A DNA stretch of 64,000 bases from Methanosarcina sp. 2.H.T.1A.6 (GCF_000979455.1 NZ_JJOY01000026.1:1-64000), one strand, 5' to 3'; positions 41,183 to 50,322 are shown, counted from the first letter of the stretch. Made by a program: numbers and translations. The notes: generated by a model from the sequence alone, not told the origin.

Positions 41183-41566
41183 ATGGAAATGAAAAGTATA
41201 CTTGTAGTTGAGGATAGTCCTGCAATTATGGAACTTATCAGGTTCCTTCTTACTACTTTTGGCTATGAGAGTAGAGAAGCCCTAGATGGGTTTGAAACTC
41301 TCAAAATTGCTAAAGAACACAGGTTCGATCTCATACTTCTTGACATACAGTTGCCAGGATTTGACGGGCTTGAAGTCCTTAAAGAGATCAAAAAGATCCC
41401 TGAAATCCGGAGGACGCCTGTAATTGCCCTTACAGCTCATGCTATGCAGGGAGATGAGGACAAATTTTTAAAAGCAGGATGCAGCGGATATATAGCAAAG
41501 CCCATTGACATCGGTAGATTCAAATCAATATTAGATACATGCACAGGTGGATGCCAGGTATTGTAA
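41183..41566 (+). CDS. Response regulator receiver protein (CheY-like)
   Basis: A 127-residue single receiver domain. Acidic pair in VVEDSPA (residues about 9-10), phospho-acceptor Asp in LILLDIQLPG (about 54), Thr in IALTAHA and Lys in YIAKPID are all present. With no output domain it acts through protein contact. GAGGGG precedes the ATG by 5 bases. It lies 40 bases before the membrane PAS protein, so the two form a likely two-gene unit, although that partner lacks a kinase domain. Confidence 0.93.
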   Translation: MEMKSILVVEDSPAIMELIRFLLTTFGYESREALDGFETLKIAKEHRFDLILLDIQLPGFDGLEVLKEIKKIPEIRRTPVIALTAHAMQGDEDKFLKAGCSGYIAKPIDIGRFKSILDTCTGGCQVL

Positions 41567-41606
41567 GGGGTTTACACAGGTTCTGGTCCTTTAAGGGGGA
41601 TGAGGG

Positions 41607-42653
41607 ATGGAAAATATTTCAAAGTCGCCGTTCACAAAAAGGTCTAACGAACTCATGCTTATTCTGGTCCTGGGTTTTATATTTACATTGGCAGCTTCTA
41701 GCTATAATCTTTTTGAATCTTTCGTATTGTTTGTTGAAAATTATAATCGTGAAGGGCTGGGACTCCTGCTCATTCTTTCTATATATACCTCTTTTGGACT
41801 GGGAATATTTTCTCTCCGAAGATGGATGGAACTCGAAAGTACCCTCACACTTTACAGGGAAGCAGAAGACGGTCTCAGGGAAAAAGATGCGATGTACAGG
41901 GCTCTATTTGAGCAGTCCAATGACGCTGTTATTATTTCGGATGGAAAAAAGGTTCTGGACATCAATAAAAAAGGTTGTGAAACTTTCGGTTTCGGGCAGA
42001 GGCGTCCACACAATATTTCTCTATTGTCCTTCATTCCTTCTGAGTACCTTCCTGAACTTCAACAGGCACTTAAGGAAACCTTCAAGCAGGATTCTTCTCA
42101 CTTTGAAATGAGACACCAGAAACCTGACGGGGAAATTATTGATTCCGAAGTTAGCCTGTCCCTTATCGACAGAAAAAACAATATTGTTCAGATTGTAGCT
42201 CAGGATATTACCAGCCTGAAAAATGCAGAAAGATGGGAGCATGAGAACTGGAAAAGGCTCAAAACCGTCCTTGACAATACACTTTGCGGTATCCTACTGA
42301 TCGAAGCTTCCTCCAGAAAAATTGTGGGTGTAAACCAGGTTGCACTGAAAACTACGGGTTATTCTGAAAAGGAAATTATAGGAATGGTCTGCCATCAGTT
42401 AGTCTGCCAGGGCGAGGAAGAAGGATGTACTGACCTTTCTCTGGACCCGGCTGGAGACCTCTCGGAGGATTTTCTTTTCAAAGCCAGAGGAAAGCCCATA
42501 CCAATCCTCAGAAATGTTGTGCCTGTCTCAATAGGAGGAAACGGTTATTTTGTTGAAAGTTTCATTGACCTCTCAGAACGTAAAAAGGCTGAAGAAAAAT
42601 TTCTGCAGGCAAAGCTTGCAGCTACCGAAGAAAATAATATCCACGAGATTTGA
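41607..42653 (+). CDS. Membrane PAS-domain protein, probably truncated sensor kinase
   Basis: A 348-residue protein: two membrane helices (about 15-38 and 48-68), a linker helix, PAS (95-205, ending in QDITSLKNAER) and PAS (215-335, containing YSEKEIIGMVCHQLVCQGEEE, with the Cys pair typical of one PAS type, and VESFIDLSERKKAEEK). It ends with LQAKLAATEENNIHEI, which is the point where related kinases continue into the dimerisation/phosphoacceptor helix. No HisKA or ATPase domain follows, so a C-terminal loss is likely. It follows the receiver gene by 40 bases. It may act as a non-kinase sensor. Confidence 0.85.
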   Translation: MENISKSPFTKRSNELMLILVLGFIFTLAASSYNLFESFVLFVENYNREGLGLLLILSIYTSFGLGIFSLRRWMELESTLTLYREAEDGLREKDAMYRALFEQSNDAVIISDGKKVLDINKKGCETFGFGQRRPHNISLLSFIPSEYLPELQQALKETFKQDSSHFEMRHQKPDGEIIDSEVSLSLIDRKNNIVQIVAQDITSLKNAERWEHENWKRLKTVLDNTLCGILLIEASSRKIVGVNQVALKTTGYSEKEIIGMVCHQLVCQGEEEGCTDLSLDPAGDLSEDFLFKARGKPIPILRNVVPVSIGGNGYFVESFIDLSERKKAEEKFLQAKLAATEENNIHEI

Positions 42654-42888
42654 TTTTTGAGCCTGACGGGTCAGACTTTCCATAGATAATGAAAAGGATT
42701 GCAGTATCGTCTACGGGGCATTTGACCCCATCGTCGAGCCGGTTGAAAAGCCAGTGTTGATTCAGCTCTTGACCCTTTAAAAGAAAAGATGGGAACAGAG
42801 GCTCTGAAGGTTCTCTCCGTGTGGATGGACAGGAGCCGACAGCTAAACTTATGACCTCTATGATGGAAAATTATGGTTCATTTGACTG
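42654..42888 (+). other. Possible decayed coding sequence after the PAS gene
   Basis: Short coding-like frames (SIVYGAFDPIVEPVEKPVL; SALDPLKEKMGTEALKVLSV; LMTSMMENYGSFD) lie in different frames and are interrupted by stops. This suggests remains of one or more genes, but I cannot name them. Confidence 0.3.
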
Positions 42889-42951
42889 AAAAATATTTTG
42901 ACAAAAGGGGAAATTTTTCTCCCCTTTCTCTTTTTGAATCTTAATTGGTTT

Positions 42952-44034
42952 TTACCAGACGACGTTGTTTTTCAGGGTCACCAGAATGTTGGTGAATTCA
43001 TTGTTGAACTTACATTTTCGGAAGTCCGGGGAATCAAGGATGTTTTTCTTTACGGCCTGCATTGAAATAAGAAGGCTCATATCGGTGATGTATTCGAATC
43101 CTTCTTCGGGAGATATGATGTTTTCTGCAAGAATTTCCAGAAACCTGGGGTCCAGGTCGTTTGTTAAGTAGGTGTCCAGAATCAGGAGGTCCATAATCCG
43201 TTTGTAGAAGTCTATGAGTTTCTGGTAATAAGGCAAAGAGCAGACACTTGCCGTATGTTTCTGGCTGTTGAGATAAATAAGATAGCGGGAAATTGTGATT
43301 ATCAGGGTTTCAACGGGTTCGCCCTTTGGGAATATTATAGGAAACCTCTTCAGAGTTTTAGGATAAATGTTGTTGCTGGTGCACTTTTTTTCGCGTTTCC
43401 AGATTTCCGGGAAGGCTCTTGATATGGAGGAATTAAGGATGGCTGTAACGTAATGGTACATGGAAGGGTCACCGAGGATTACTCCTATCCCACCCGCAAA
43501 CACATGGTTTCCGGCTGCATCGTACGAGGCCTGCAAACGGTAATGGTCGGTAATGATGATTTTGGGCGTGTTGATGTATTGCAAGAATCTTTCATCTTCT
43601 AGGCGGTAACAGTCGGCGGAATCAAGCTTTTCTCCATCGGATCCTAATTTGGATTTGATTCCCAGAAGCCTTTCATATGCCAGCGGAAACTTTGTATTTA
43701 GCTCTTCTGGCTGGAAGATTCGGTATTCTTTCCTGACGCTGCAGCCCCTGATCTCATAGGGCAGCATGAACCTGTACTGTGTCGCACGGATGGCAAATTC
43801 GTTGGGAAGAGCATTATCCAGGTAAGGATACATTAATTCCTGTTCTATGTTCACATTTTTGTACAGGTGTCTGCATACGTATGGTGCATCGGGGCTGTTT
43901 TCCCGCGATAGGCTAACCCTGTGCAAGAAATCATTTGTTGAAGGTACGCCTTCGAAGATCTCTACTGAGATGTCTTCCAGTGTGCGCGGGATTTTGGCAA
44001 GCCTTTCTACAATATCGTCCTTGCTCCAGAACAT
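42952..44034 (-). CDS. Orphan TaqI_C-like specificity-domain protein
   Basis: A 360-residue protein resembling the C-terminal target-recognition part of type IIG/TaqI-like restriction-modification enzymes. Recognisable segments are AIRATQYRFMLPYE, FPLAYERLLGIKSKLG, RFLQYINTPKIIITDHYR, YHYVTAILNSSISRAFPE (an alpha-helix with LNS, which sits before the last part of these domains) and NNIYPKTLKRFPIIFP. No methyltransferase motif (such as NPPY) or nuclease motif is present. GGGGA precedes the ATG, and a TATA-like TTTTTTATATATG (about 44076-44088) lies upstream. It may be a remnant of a larger enzyme or a free DNA-recognition protein; no partner genes are adjacent. Confidence 0.6.
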   Translation of the reverse strand: MFWSKDDIVERLAKIPRTLEDISVEIFEGVPSTNDFLHRVSLSRENSPDAPYVCRHLYKNVNIEQELMYPYLDNALPNEFAIRATQYRFMLPYEIRGCSVRKEYRIFQPEELNTKFPLAYERLLGIKSKLGSDGEKLDSADCYRLEDERFLQYINTPKIIITDHYRLQASYDAAGNHVFAGGIGVILGDPSMYHYVTAILNSSISRAFPEIWKREKKCTSNNIYPKTLKRFPIIFPKGEPVETLIITISRYLIYLNSQKHTASVCSLPYYQKLIDFYKRIMDLLILDTYLTNDLDPRFLEILAENIISPEEGFEYITDMSLLISMQAVKKNILDSPDFRKCKFNNEFTNILVTLKNNVVW

Positions 44035-44355
44035 GTTTTTTCCCCTTTTTTACCCGGAATTATCACTTCTATTATCATATATAAAAAAAGTTATTCAAGT
44101 GACACTGTTTATCAGAGATTAATTTTCATAAAATTTGACATTATAATTTAGATAAACCTTATTTTTGACCTTCTAAAGTTAACTTGTCAATTGTGAATAT
44201 ATATTCTTAATATAATAATCTTTTTCTAATGCCTGGTTTACGTTTACATAAATTTCACTCCTCTGCAGGGGGATTTCCAGGAGTAGAAGATAGCTCTGAT
44301 CTTAGGTTCTGATCCCATTTGGAGGGGATGTTTGAAGTGCTGCACAGGGCTCTCC
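44035..44355. other. AT-rich intergenic region
   Basis: Apart from the TATA-like box for the minus-strand gene to the left (about 44076-44088) I see nothing supported here. A GGGGGATTTCCAG stretch near 44268 has no frame after it. Confidence 0.4.
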
Positions 44356-45045
44356 TCAGGTTGACAATTCATTCATGATGTCCAGCATCACTCTTGCATT
44401 TTTCAGCATATTGTGGTCGTTATTAAAGTAAACATAGGCTTTTTCCGGGCCTTCTTCAAGGATTTTTCCTGCGGTTTCCCTCATTTCCTTTCCTGAATAA
44501 GCATAGCAGTACCAGCCTTCTCGCCCATGCATCCGCAAATAAACAATTTTGCCGGGAAAGATCCGGTCCCGGAAGTCGGGGGAGTCTACAGATACGGGAG
44601 TTACTTTTTCCACAATTGCCTCACACAGCCACTCGTCTCCCAGCACGTCTCTGTTCCGGATTTCTAAAGCAAACCTCTTCCCCAGGCCTGTGGCTTTTGC
44701 AAAGTCCAGAACTTTTCCTATGTCCTTGAACTTTGGTGGTGTCTGGAAGAGGTAAAAATCAATCAGAGGATCAAGGGGTTCGAAACGTTCCCTGAAATTG
44801 TTCCATATTTCAAAGGCTCTTTCATTGAATTGATGTTTATGGGTAACCGACATGTGGGCCTTTACGCTCCACCGCAGCCCGGCTCCTTTTACTGACCAGT
44901 TCTTTATCGTATTGGGAGAAGGAAACCTGTAAAAACTTGCATTTAGCTCTACAGCATTCAGTTTGGAATTCCTTACGAACCAGTCCAGGCTTTTCTCCTC
45001 ATTCCACTCGTAGTACCAGCCGCTTGTGCCTACAAATGCCTGCAT
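44356..45045 (-). CDS. DUF72 family protein
   Basis: A 229-residue TIM-barrel-like protein of the DUF72 family. Diagnostic segments: FVGTSGWYYEW at the start, NAVELNASFYRFP, WSVKAHMSVTHKHQF, FLFQTPPKF and VYLRMHGREGWYCYAYS, ending in AYVYFNNDHN...A...M. Function is unknown. ATG 45045 has GGGGAG 4 bases upstream; a GTG at 45060 is less likely. It stands alone. Confidence 0.9.
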   Translation of the reverse strand: MQAFVGTSGWYYEWNEEKSLDWFVRNSKLNAVELNASFYRFPSPNTIKNWSVKGAGLRWSVKAHMSVTHKHQFNERAFEIWNNFRERFEPLDPLIDFYLFQTPPKFKDIGKVLDFAKATGLGKRFALEIRNRDVLGDEWLCEAIVEKVTPVSVDSPDFRDRIFPGKIVYLRMHGREGWYCYAYSGKEMRETAGKILEEGPEKAYVYFNNDHNMLKNARVMLDIMNELST

Positions 45046-45220
45046 ATAACTCCCCTGCACAGGTATCGGGTCTGCTAACAGATGTATCTTTGGTCTATGT
45101 ATCTTTGGTCTATGAAGCTCTGGTCTATAGTTTTGGTTTTTCCCTCAGGAGATTTGTGGTTTCGCTCCCGGTTTTAAGAACTTGAGCTTTTCCTTGATGC
45201 AGGCGCATTTTCGTCCCGAT

Positions 45221-45406
45221 CTATAATAAGCACGAAGGGAAATCTGTTCTCCTGTGCATATCGAAAAAAGTCTGTAACAATTTATTTCCATCGCCTCTCT
45301 CTATGTAATCTTTTTTGATTACGGGCAATTTCTTGAATGCTTCGATATTTACATCAATTCGGGATATTTTATCATATTGGGATGTTTTCTCATATGGAAT
45401 CACCAT
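45221..45406 (-). CDS. Possible small protein of unknown function
   Basis: A 61-residue frame (SRIDVNIEAFKKLPVIKKDY in the middle) with a GTGGGATTGAT ahead of ATG. It is hydrophilic, with fairly normal amino acid use. I recognise nothing, and it could be chance or a remnant. The rest of 45046-45536 has only a short imperfect repeat (TATGTATCTTTGGTC, 45081-45125). Confidence 0.25.
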   Translation of the reverse strand: MVIPYEKTSQYDKISRIDVNIEAFKKLPVIKKDYIERGDGNKLLQTFFDMHRRTDFPSCLL

Positions 45407-45536
45407 ATCAATCCCACAAAAATATTTTTTTCAGAAACCAGGCTAATTCATCGGATGGCAGCAGCATGTAATCAAATTTGATTATGTCTTTTGCGGTTCA
45501 TTTTATGTTCAAACTCTTCTTCAGACGCTTCTTCGG

Positions 45537-46004
45537 TCACACCTGTTGCCAGTTATAAATAGGCCTGCGGCGCTTGCTCCAGCCTTCAAAACCATTTTCC
45601 CTTATCTCTTTGAGGTTATGCATTACCGAAGCTTCACAGCGGAGTTTTAAGCACTCGAACTTCTCACATGTTTCAAAAGTCCCGCATTCCCAGCACCCCT
45701 CGTAGCCTTTTTCCTTACAGCACTGAATTATCTGGCAGGTCTCTTCACTGCACCCTCCTCCTGTTCGACAGCCTTCAGAGCAGGAGTAGCTTATAAGAGC
45801 TTCAAGCACTGTAAGAAACACATCATACTGCTGGAACTCCGAACCAAAAGGACTTTTTACGCTGGCGTAGCTTTGAAAGTCTATATTCTCAAGTGCCTCT
45901 TTCAGCTGCCCCGCAAGTTTACTGTGTTTATTCTGAAAGTGGATACAGTCGGCGCAGTAAAGCCCGCAATAAGCTGTGAGTTCTTTTTCTTCTCCTTCCC
46001 GCAT
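45537..46004 (-). CDS. DUF3795 Cys-rich protein
   Basis: A 155-residue protein with the DUF3795 pattern: AYCGLYCADCIHFQNK at residue 11, then a helical middle and a C-terminal set of cysteines (SCSEGCRTGGGCSEETCQI; CKEKGYEGCWECGTFETCEKF, 21 residues, key C-x8-C-x2-C). It probably binds zinc or iron-sulfur. A TATA-like box (TTTATATAAAAG, about 46022-46034) is so close that the ATG at 46004 may be the first transcribed base (leaderless). A purine-rich GGAAGGAG lies just after this ATG, but no usable start follows it. Confidence 0.85.
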   Translation of the reverse strand: MREGEEKELTAYCGLYCADCIHFQNKHSKLAGQLKEALENIDFQSYASVKSPFGSEFQQYDVFLTVLEALISYSCSEGCRTGGGCSEETCQIIQCCKEKGYEGCWECGTFETCEKFECLKLRCEASVMHNLKEIRENGFEGWSKRRRPIYNWQQV

Positions 46005-46121
46005 ACGGAAAAATCTGACGTTCTTTTATATAAAGGAGGTAGGTAAGGTTATCCAGCAGGGGAATTTGTTTTTCTCCCGAATTACGCTCCGGGATCACAT
46101 GAAATCGGAGATTTCCCGGGA

Positions 46122-46140
46122 GTTGCGATGTAATCGCAAC
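46122..46140. other. Perfect hairpin GTTGCGAT...ATCGCAAC
   Basis: GTTGCGAT and ATCGCAAC are exact complements around GTA, inside a gene-free region between the DUF3795 promoter and the CGCTC-type element at 46233. Confidence 0.7.
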
Positions 46141-46232
46141 AGTACGCGTCCTTTTCGCTACGCTCAAGAGGACTGAATTACACATATTTCTGTCCAGTAC
46201 AACTAATTAGCTGTTTAAAGTCGTTTTTGTCA

Positions 46233-46251
46233 CGCTCGACACAGGAGAGCG
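46233..46251 (-). repeat. Dispersed CGCTC...GAGCG element, copy 5 (reverse)
   Basis: CGCTCGACACAGGAGAGCG is the reverse complement of CGCTCTCCTGTGTCGAGCG, one base different from the core found after the four array genes 33-39 kb away. The neighbouring GAAAGCC on the minus strand also matches the array context. Its presence here shows that it is a dispersed element and not only part of the array duplication. Confidence 0.65.
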
Positions 46252-46436
46252 GCTTTCAGACAAAAAATAAGACAAAAGACCCGAAAGAAAAGCTATAACG
46301 TAAAATTAAAGTAAAAAGTAGGGAGATGCAGTCAGAACCTGATAAAAATATACCTGAAAAATACTATTATTCACGTCTGCTTGTATTGATTTTTAATGGA
46401 AATTTCAACCTCTTGTTTCTTCCTTCTCTTATTATC

Positions 46437-46552
46437 AGGACTTACGCGGTTGAACTGAGAAATCATTAGCATTAAACCTCCTACTGTTTAAAAAACTAAT
46501 TTTATCACACCGTCTGTTGAATTTGATTTTGTACCTCAAGTGCGTAAATCCT
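46437..46552. mobile_element. MITE-like element with terminal inverted repeats
   Basis: A 116-bp segment starts AGGACTTACGCGGTTGA and ends with the reverse complement of AGGATTTACGCACTTGA, so about 15 of the first 18 terminal bases pair. ATTATC flanks both sides (46431-46436, and 46554-46559 after one extra base), as expected for a target duplication. It is too short to encode a transposase and would need one supplied elsewhere. The AGGACTTACGC end looks like those of Methanosarcina insertion sequences, from memory. Confidence 0.65.
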
Positions 46553-47216
46553 AATTATCTTTCTTCTTTTTTCTATTTTCTTTGCAGGGCCGCCAGACAA
46601 GCTGACGGATACGTCCGATATTTACCTGTGAATTGAAAAGCGGTTTCCGGGGTCAAGGGAAGTATTCTTCGGACCATGAAGGCATTTCACTATAATCTCG
46701 TTTTTTCTTAATACCAGTAGGAATTCGCCTGTTATTTGTTTTTGCAGGCAGACGAGACGGTTTCAGCCCTGTAAGGCGCAGAAGAGAAAAAAGATTTCAT
46801 CTCAGGATATTCTGAATAATACCAACCGATTAAGCAGGAACCACCACAATGTTCAAATCATAGGTATTTTTTCAAATCCGTCTTAATAATATATTCATTA
46901 GGTAGTTTGCTATAATATATCTGTATAAAAAAGCATATATTTTTATTAAGTGCCTATGTTTATCTATTATTTTTAGCTGTAGTATTGATAGGCTTTTCAA
47001 GATGAAAAACGTCAAAAACACACAGTGTCATTTGGCAAAATTATTGAAAAATTTTTCGAAATAAATTCACATTGGTCCATGTATATGAATATTAATTTCC
47101 CTTCTCTCGGGAAATTATCTTTTTCTTAAAGTTGCATGCCCGGACTATACAAAAGGAACTGATATAAATGACATAATCCGCCGCAAAAAACCGTGAACTC
47201 CAGCTCGATCTTCCAT
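46553..47216. other. Intergenic region, nothing supported
   Basis: GC-richer patches (46590-46700, 46740-46790) interrupted by stops in all frames may be remains of older genes. From 46850 on it is AT-rich. I find no gene, repeat family or RNA. Confidence 0.35.
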
Positions 47217-47801
47217 TCAGTTCCTTATTGATACCAGATATTCCGTAGGATCTACAAGGTTTTCTGGCTTTTCTTCAGAAAACCAGTTCCCTCCAAGATA
47301 ATCTCTATGGGAGGTAATGGGTTTATCCTTCCAGAGTTCAAAATGCAGCATACTGGAGTTTTTATTCTTTAATTTCCGGATATAGGATGGAGAGGATTCA
47401 TCTATTTTCGCACAGTTGAGGACCATTCCCACATATCCTACCAGCTGTCCGGAGCCTACATTATCTCCTTTTTGTACGGCATACTCTGCAAGTTCCCCAT
47501 ACTTGCAAAACGTCCCGGATGTGTTTTTGATTATCACGTAATACGTGGGGTTCCAGTAAAGCAGAATTTCGGGGGAGGTCATAAGGCCGGTTTCCGTAAC
47601 CATTCCTTCTTCGATTGAAAAGACCTCAGTGTTTTCGGGAGCATAAAGGTCAACTCCACAGTGGTATCGGTCTCCCCGGTCCTCCCAGAAAGAGCCGGCT
47701 TCCCCTTTCTGCGGGATTTTTACAGGGTCTATCTTTCCCGCAGTTATTTTTTCCGAAGCTATTTTTTCTGGAATTTTTGGATTCAGAGGCCATCTTTTCA
47801 T
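47217..47801 (-). CDS. M23 (LytM-like) peptidase family protein
   Basis: A 194-residue protein with an M23-type fold. The metal-binding HxxxD is present in RYHCGVDLYAP, and the beta-barrel order VFSIEEGMVTET, YVIIKNTSGTFCKYGEL, VQKGDNVGSGQLVGYVGM and SSMLHFELWKDKP follows the family. The second His is in LHFE, whose first position (usually HxH) is Leu-His preceded by Met, so the final ligand may be missing and activity is uncertain. No signal peptide is seen. In archaea lacking murein its substrate is unclear; a bacterial-type origin is possible. Confidence 0.8.
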   Translation of the reverse strand: MKRWPLNPKIPEKIASEKITAGKIDPVKIPQKGEAGSFWEDRGDRYHCGVDLYAPENTEVFSIEEGMVTETGLMTSPEILLYWNPTYYVIIKNTSGTFCKYGELAEYAVQKGDNVGSGQLVGYVGMVLNCAKIDESSPSYIRKLKNKNSSMLHFELWKDKPITSHRDYLGGNWFSEEKPENLVDPTEYLVSIRN

Positions 47802-48449
47802 GTGATTTCAGTGTATATCGGAAGTTAAAAAACTTTCTTTGATCTGTTTATCTGATCCTTTCGCTCTCAATGCACTGGATGGGGTCGACTTTTTCAAAAA
47901 TAATGGCTACAAAATGAAAGAAATGTATCCTAACATGCATCTGTAAGAATATTCTAACAGTTGTAGGTGAAAACACATCTTTTCACTTTGTTTCGGCCTT
48001 TTTGATTTTTCTTCTAACTGCCAGTGGTCACTACAAAAACTCATCTTTTGTTCTCTATTTTTTTTTCAAGTTCATACAAGGGAAGGCTGGCCTGCGATAG
48101 GTGAGTATCTCGTGATCTGAGATAACCGGATTCAAAAACCTCCACGATTCGTGAAAAAACTCAAGAAGAGTATATTTTCAGTAAATGGAAAAGGTTTAAT
48201 TATTTAGTTTTGAACGTTCTTTTTTTAATTTGATATTTTTATATAATATTGTACCAATCACTTTTCATTCCTTTATGCAAAAATCATGCCCGAAGGAAAG
48301 ATTATTCGCTGAACTAATTTTTATGCATGGAAGCGGAGAGATCCTGTGGATTTGTAAAGGCAATTCGATAAATGAAGCAGGAAGCCCGTAACTTTTTAGA
48401 TTTAGCGAACAGTTCACCGGTATATACTGGAATTATTGGGGGGAAATAC
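47802..48449. other. Spacer with TATA box and long leader of the DUF2173 gene
   Basis: A strong TATA-like TTTTTATATAATATT occupies 48236-48250. If used, the transcript would begin near 48275 and have a leader of about 175 bases before ATG 48450, a candidate site of regulation. Nothing else was found. Confidence 0.45.
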
Positions 48450-48800
48450 ATGAACCAAAAAGAGTGCAACCTATCGTTAGATGAGCTTCTGAAGTTTGAT
48501 GGTGTAGCTGCAGCCGGGATTTTCAGCCCGGAAGGAAAGCTTGTGGAGTATAAATCCAAAACCGAGATGCCCAAAGAGATGGCTGAGACGACTGCCAAAT
48601 TTTGCGGAACCGTAAACATGATGTTCGATGCTCTGGCCAGTGCCTACACACAGCTCTACAAGATGAGCTGGATACCTCAGCACAACTGGATGTACAGCGG
48701 TGGCGATTGGACCGTTATGATCTCGGGCACAAGGGGAATCTTCGTCGAGAGCTCAAAGGCAGATTTAAAACAGCTCCTCAAAGCCCTGGGGATGTGTTAA
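48450..48800 (+). CDS. DUF2173 (roadblock-like) protein
   Basis: A 116-residue protein of the DUF2173 family: LDELLKFDGVAAAGIFSPEGKL (22 residues, key L-x-x-L...G-V-x-A-A-G), a helical middle (AETTAKFCGTVNMMFDALAS), and WTVMISGTRGIFVESSKADL near the end. This fold resembles roadblock/LC7 regulators of small GTPases. I start at ATG 48450, since GGGGGGA lies 6 bases upstream and the domain begins directly; the longer in-frame extension to 48372 lacks a ribosome binding site. A hairpin terminator follows. Confidence 0.85.
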   Translation: MNQKECNLSLDELLKFDGVAAAGIFSPEGKLVEYKSKTEMPKEMAETTAKFCGTVNMMFDALASAYTQLYKMSWIPQHNWMYSGGDWTVMISGTRGIFVESSKADLKQLLKALGMC

Positions 48801-48818
48801 TACTCTTTTAATAAACCC

Positions 48819-48839
48819 GGCTAACCATCATGGTTAGCC
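48819..48839 (+). terminator. Hairpin after the DUF2173 gene
   Basis: GGCTAACCA and TGGTTAGCC pair around TCA, 19 bases past the stop codon, followed by AATCATTTTAATC. Confidence 0.7.
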
Positions 48840-49362
48840 AATCATTTTAATCATGTGTGTACACGGAAATTAGTACTTACTAACTAAAAAAGTATCCTAT
48901 GATTGTTCTTTTAGACCTTTAATGAAATAATTTCAATTGATCCATAAGGTCAGTCCCAGATCTATGAAAAGACGTACCGAGAAGGTATGTAACTTAAATA
49001 GAGTGACTTGACTAAGTAGTAACTTGACTAAGTAATGACTTAAATAATTAGAACTTAAGTACAGAACTACATTAAATTGTGGATCAGACCTTATGGTCAC
49101 AAGCGCCCTTTTTAACACTTCATTTTGTTTCCTTCCATTTTATCTCATTTTATCTCGCTTTACTTCATTTTGGGTTTGATCATGTCTACAATCTTCGTGT
49201 TTTCTGTTTGTCTTATTCCAGCGAACTGCCCGCTATTACCAGGTTTCGGCTTTCAAAAACTTCAGGCTTTTCACCAGTTTTCTGTAAATGATTTTAAAAA
49301 AATTTTGAGTAATAGGTCTTTCAGAAATAAAGGACTGGGGATGCCCTTCCGTAGCATTTCAA
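48840..49362. other. AT-rich intergenic region with distant inverted repeat
   Basis: CCATAAGGTC (48942-48951) is complementary to GACCTTATGG (49087-49096), 135 bases apart. Between them TAACTTGACTAAGTA is repeated (49005-49035). No gene is supported. Confidence 0.4.
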
Positions 49363-50184
49363 TCAATCGGCAATCTCTTCAATAAATGCAACAATATCCG
49401 ATGCAACGCGAACCGGCTCTTCCCAATAGAAAGCGTGCCCGCCACCTGGATACACAACGAATTGTGAGCATGAGATCGCTTCTGTGAGGGCTTTCTGGTC
49501 GCTCAGGGGAAGGAATGCATCCCTGTCCCCCCAGATAATCAGGGTGGGTGCCCTGATCTTATTGAGCTCTTCGGAAGAATCATCTTCCATGAGACCTTTA
49601 AATGTCGCTTTCCATACGCGTGCAGGGACTTTCAGGTTCTCCTGCACCAGCATTTCTAAAAAATCCTGAGGCACTGGCTGAGCAAGCGTATCTTCTGCAA
49701 ATTCGCGGACCATTCGCGGGTCAACAGGGTCTGTCATTTTTGATATTATAGAGTTCCACAGTTCCTGAGGGCCCGGTTTATCTTTAAGGGTGAAAGGAGA
49801 GCCAAGGAGCACAAGCCCGAGAGTGCGTTCGGGGTGGTCGATTGCAAAGCGCCGGGCGATAATACCGCCACTGGAACCTCCTATGATTACGGCTGCTTCA
49901 AGCTGAAGTATGTCCATAAAAACCAGAAGGTCAGCCGCAAAATCACGCGGTCTATAACCCACCTCAGGGCGGCTCGCATCTCCATGGCCCCTTTGTGTCA
50001 GAGCTATGGCATGTATATATCCGGGCAGATGAGGCAGTAAGCGCTCAAAGGCATGCCAGGAGTCTGCAATGGCGTGCAAAAACAGCACTGGGACGCCCGA
50101 GACATCCCCCTGCTCAACATATGGGAGTACTACCTTACCGGGAAGTTCAGCAGATTTAATAACAGGTGCCATGTTTAATGCCAT
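49363..50184 (-). CDS. Alpha/beta hydrolase
   Basis: A 273-residue alpha/beta-fold hydrolase. LFLHAIADSWHAFERLL forms the oxyanion-hole region (usually HG), the nucleophile elbow is GGSSGG, the acid is in WGDRDAFLP and the His in GGGHAFYWEEP. The HG-type motif reads HA. The substrate is unknown; closest in style to proline iminopeptidase/haloperoxidase-like proteins. ATG 50184 has GAGG 11 bases upstream, while the in-frame TTG at 50199 is only a fallback. It stands alone. Confidence 0.9.
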   Translation of the reverse strand: MALNMAPVIKSAELPGKVVLPYVEQGDVSGVPVLFLHAIADSWHAFERLLPHLPGYIHAIALTQRGHGDASRPEVGYRPRDFAADLLVFMDILQLEAAVIIGGSSGGIIARRFAIDHPERTLGLVLLGSPFTLKDKPGPQELWNSIISKMTDPVDPRMVREFAEDTLAQPVPQDFLEMLVQENLKVPARVWKATFKGLMEDDSSEELNKIRAPTLIIWGDRDAFLPLSDQKALTEAISCSQFVVYPGGGHAFYWEEPVRVASDIVAFIEEIAD

Positions 50185-50322
50185 CCAGCTAAACCTCAAT
50201 TTCTAAACCTGAATTCTGCAGGCTGGTTTTATGCTTCTTCTGACATAGTTATATACAATTCTAGAAATAATAATTTACTGTCTAATAAAAAATATTATGT
50301 ACTATGCGCCTAATTTAAATCT

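Noticed and set aside
48314-48619. 101-residue minus-strand frame
   Set aside because: It is antisense to the DUF2173 gene and its leader.
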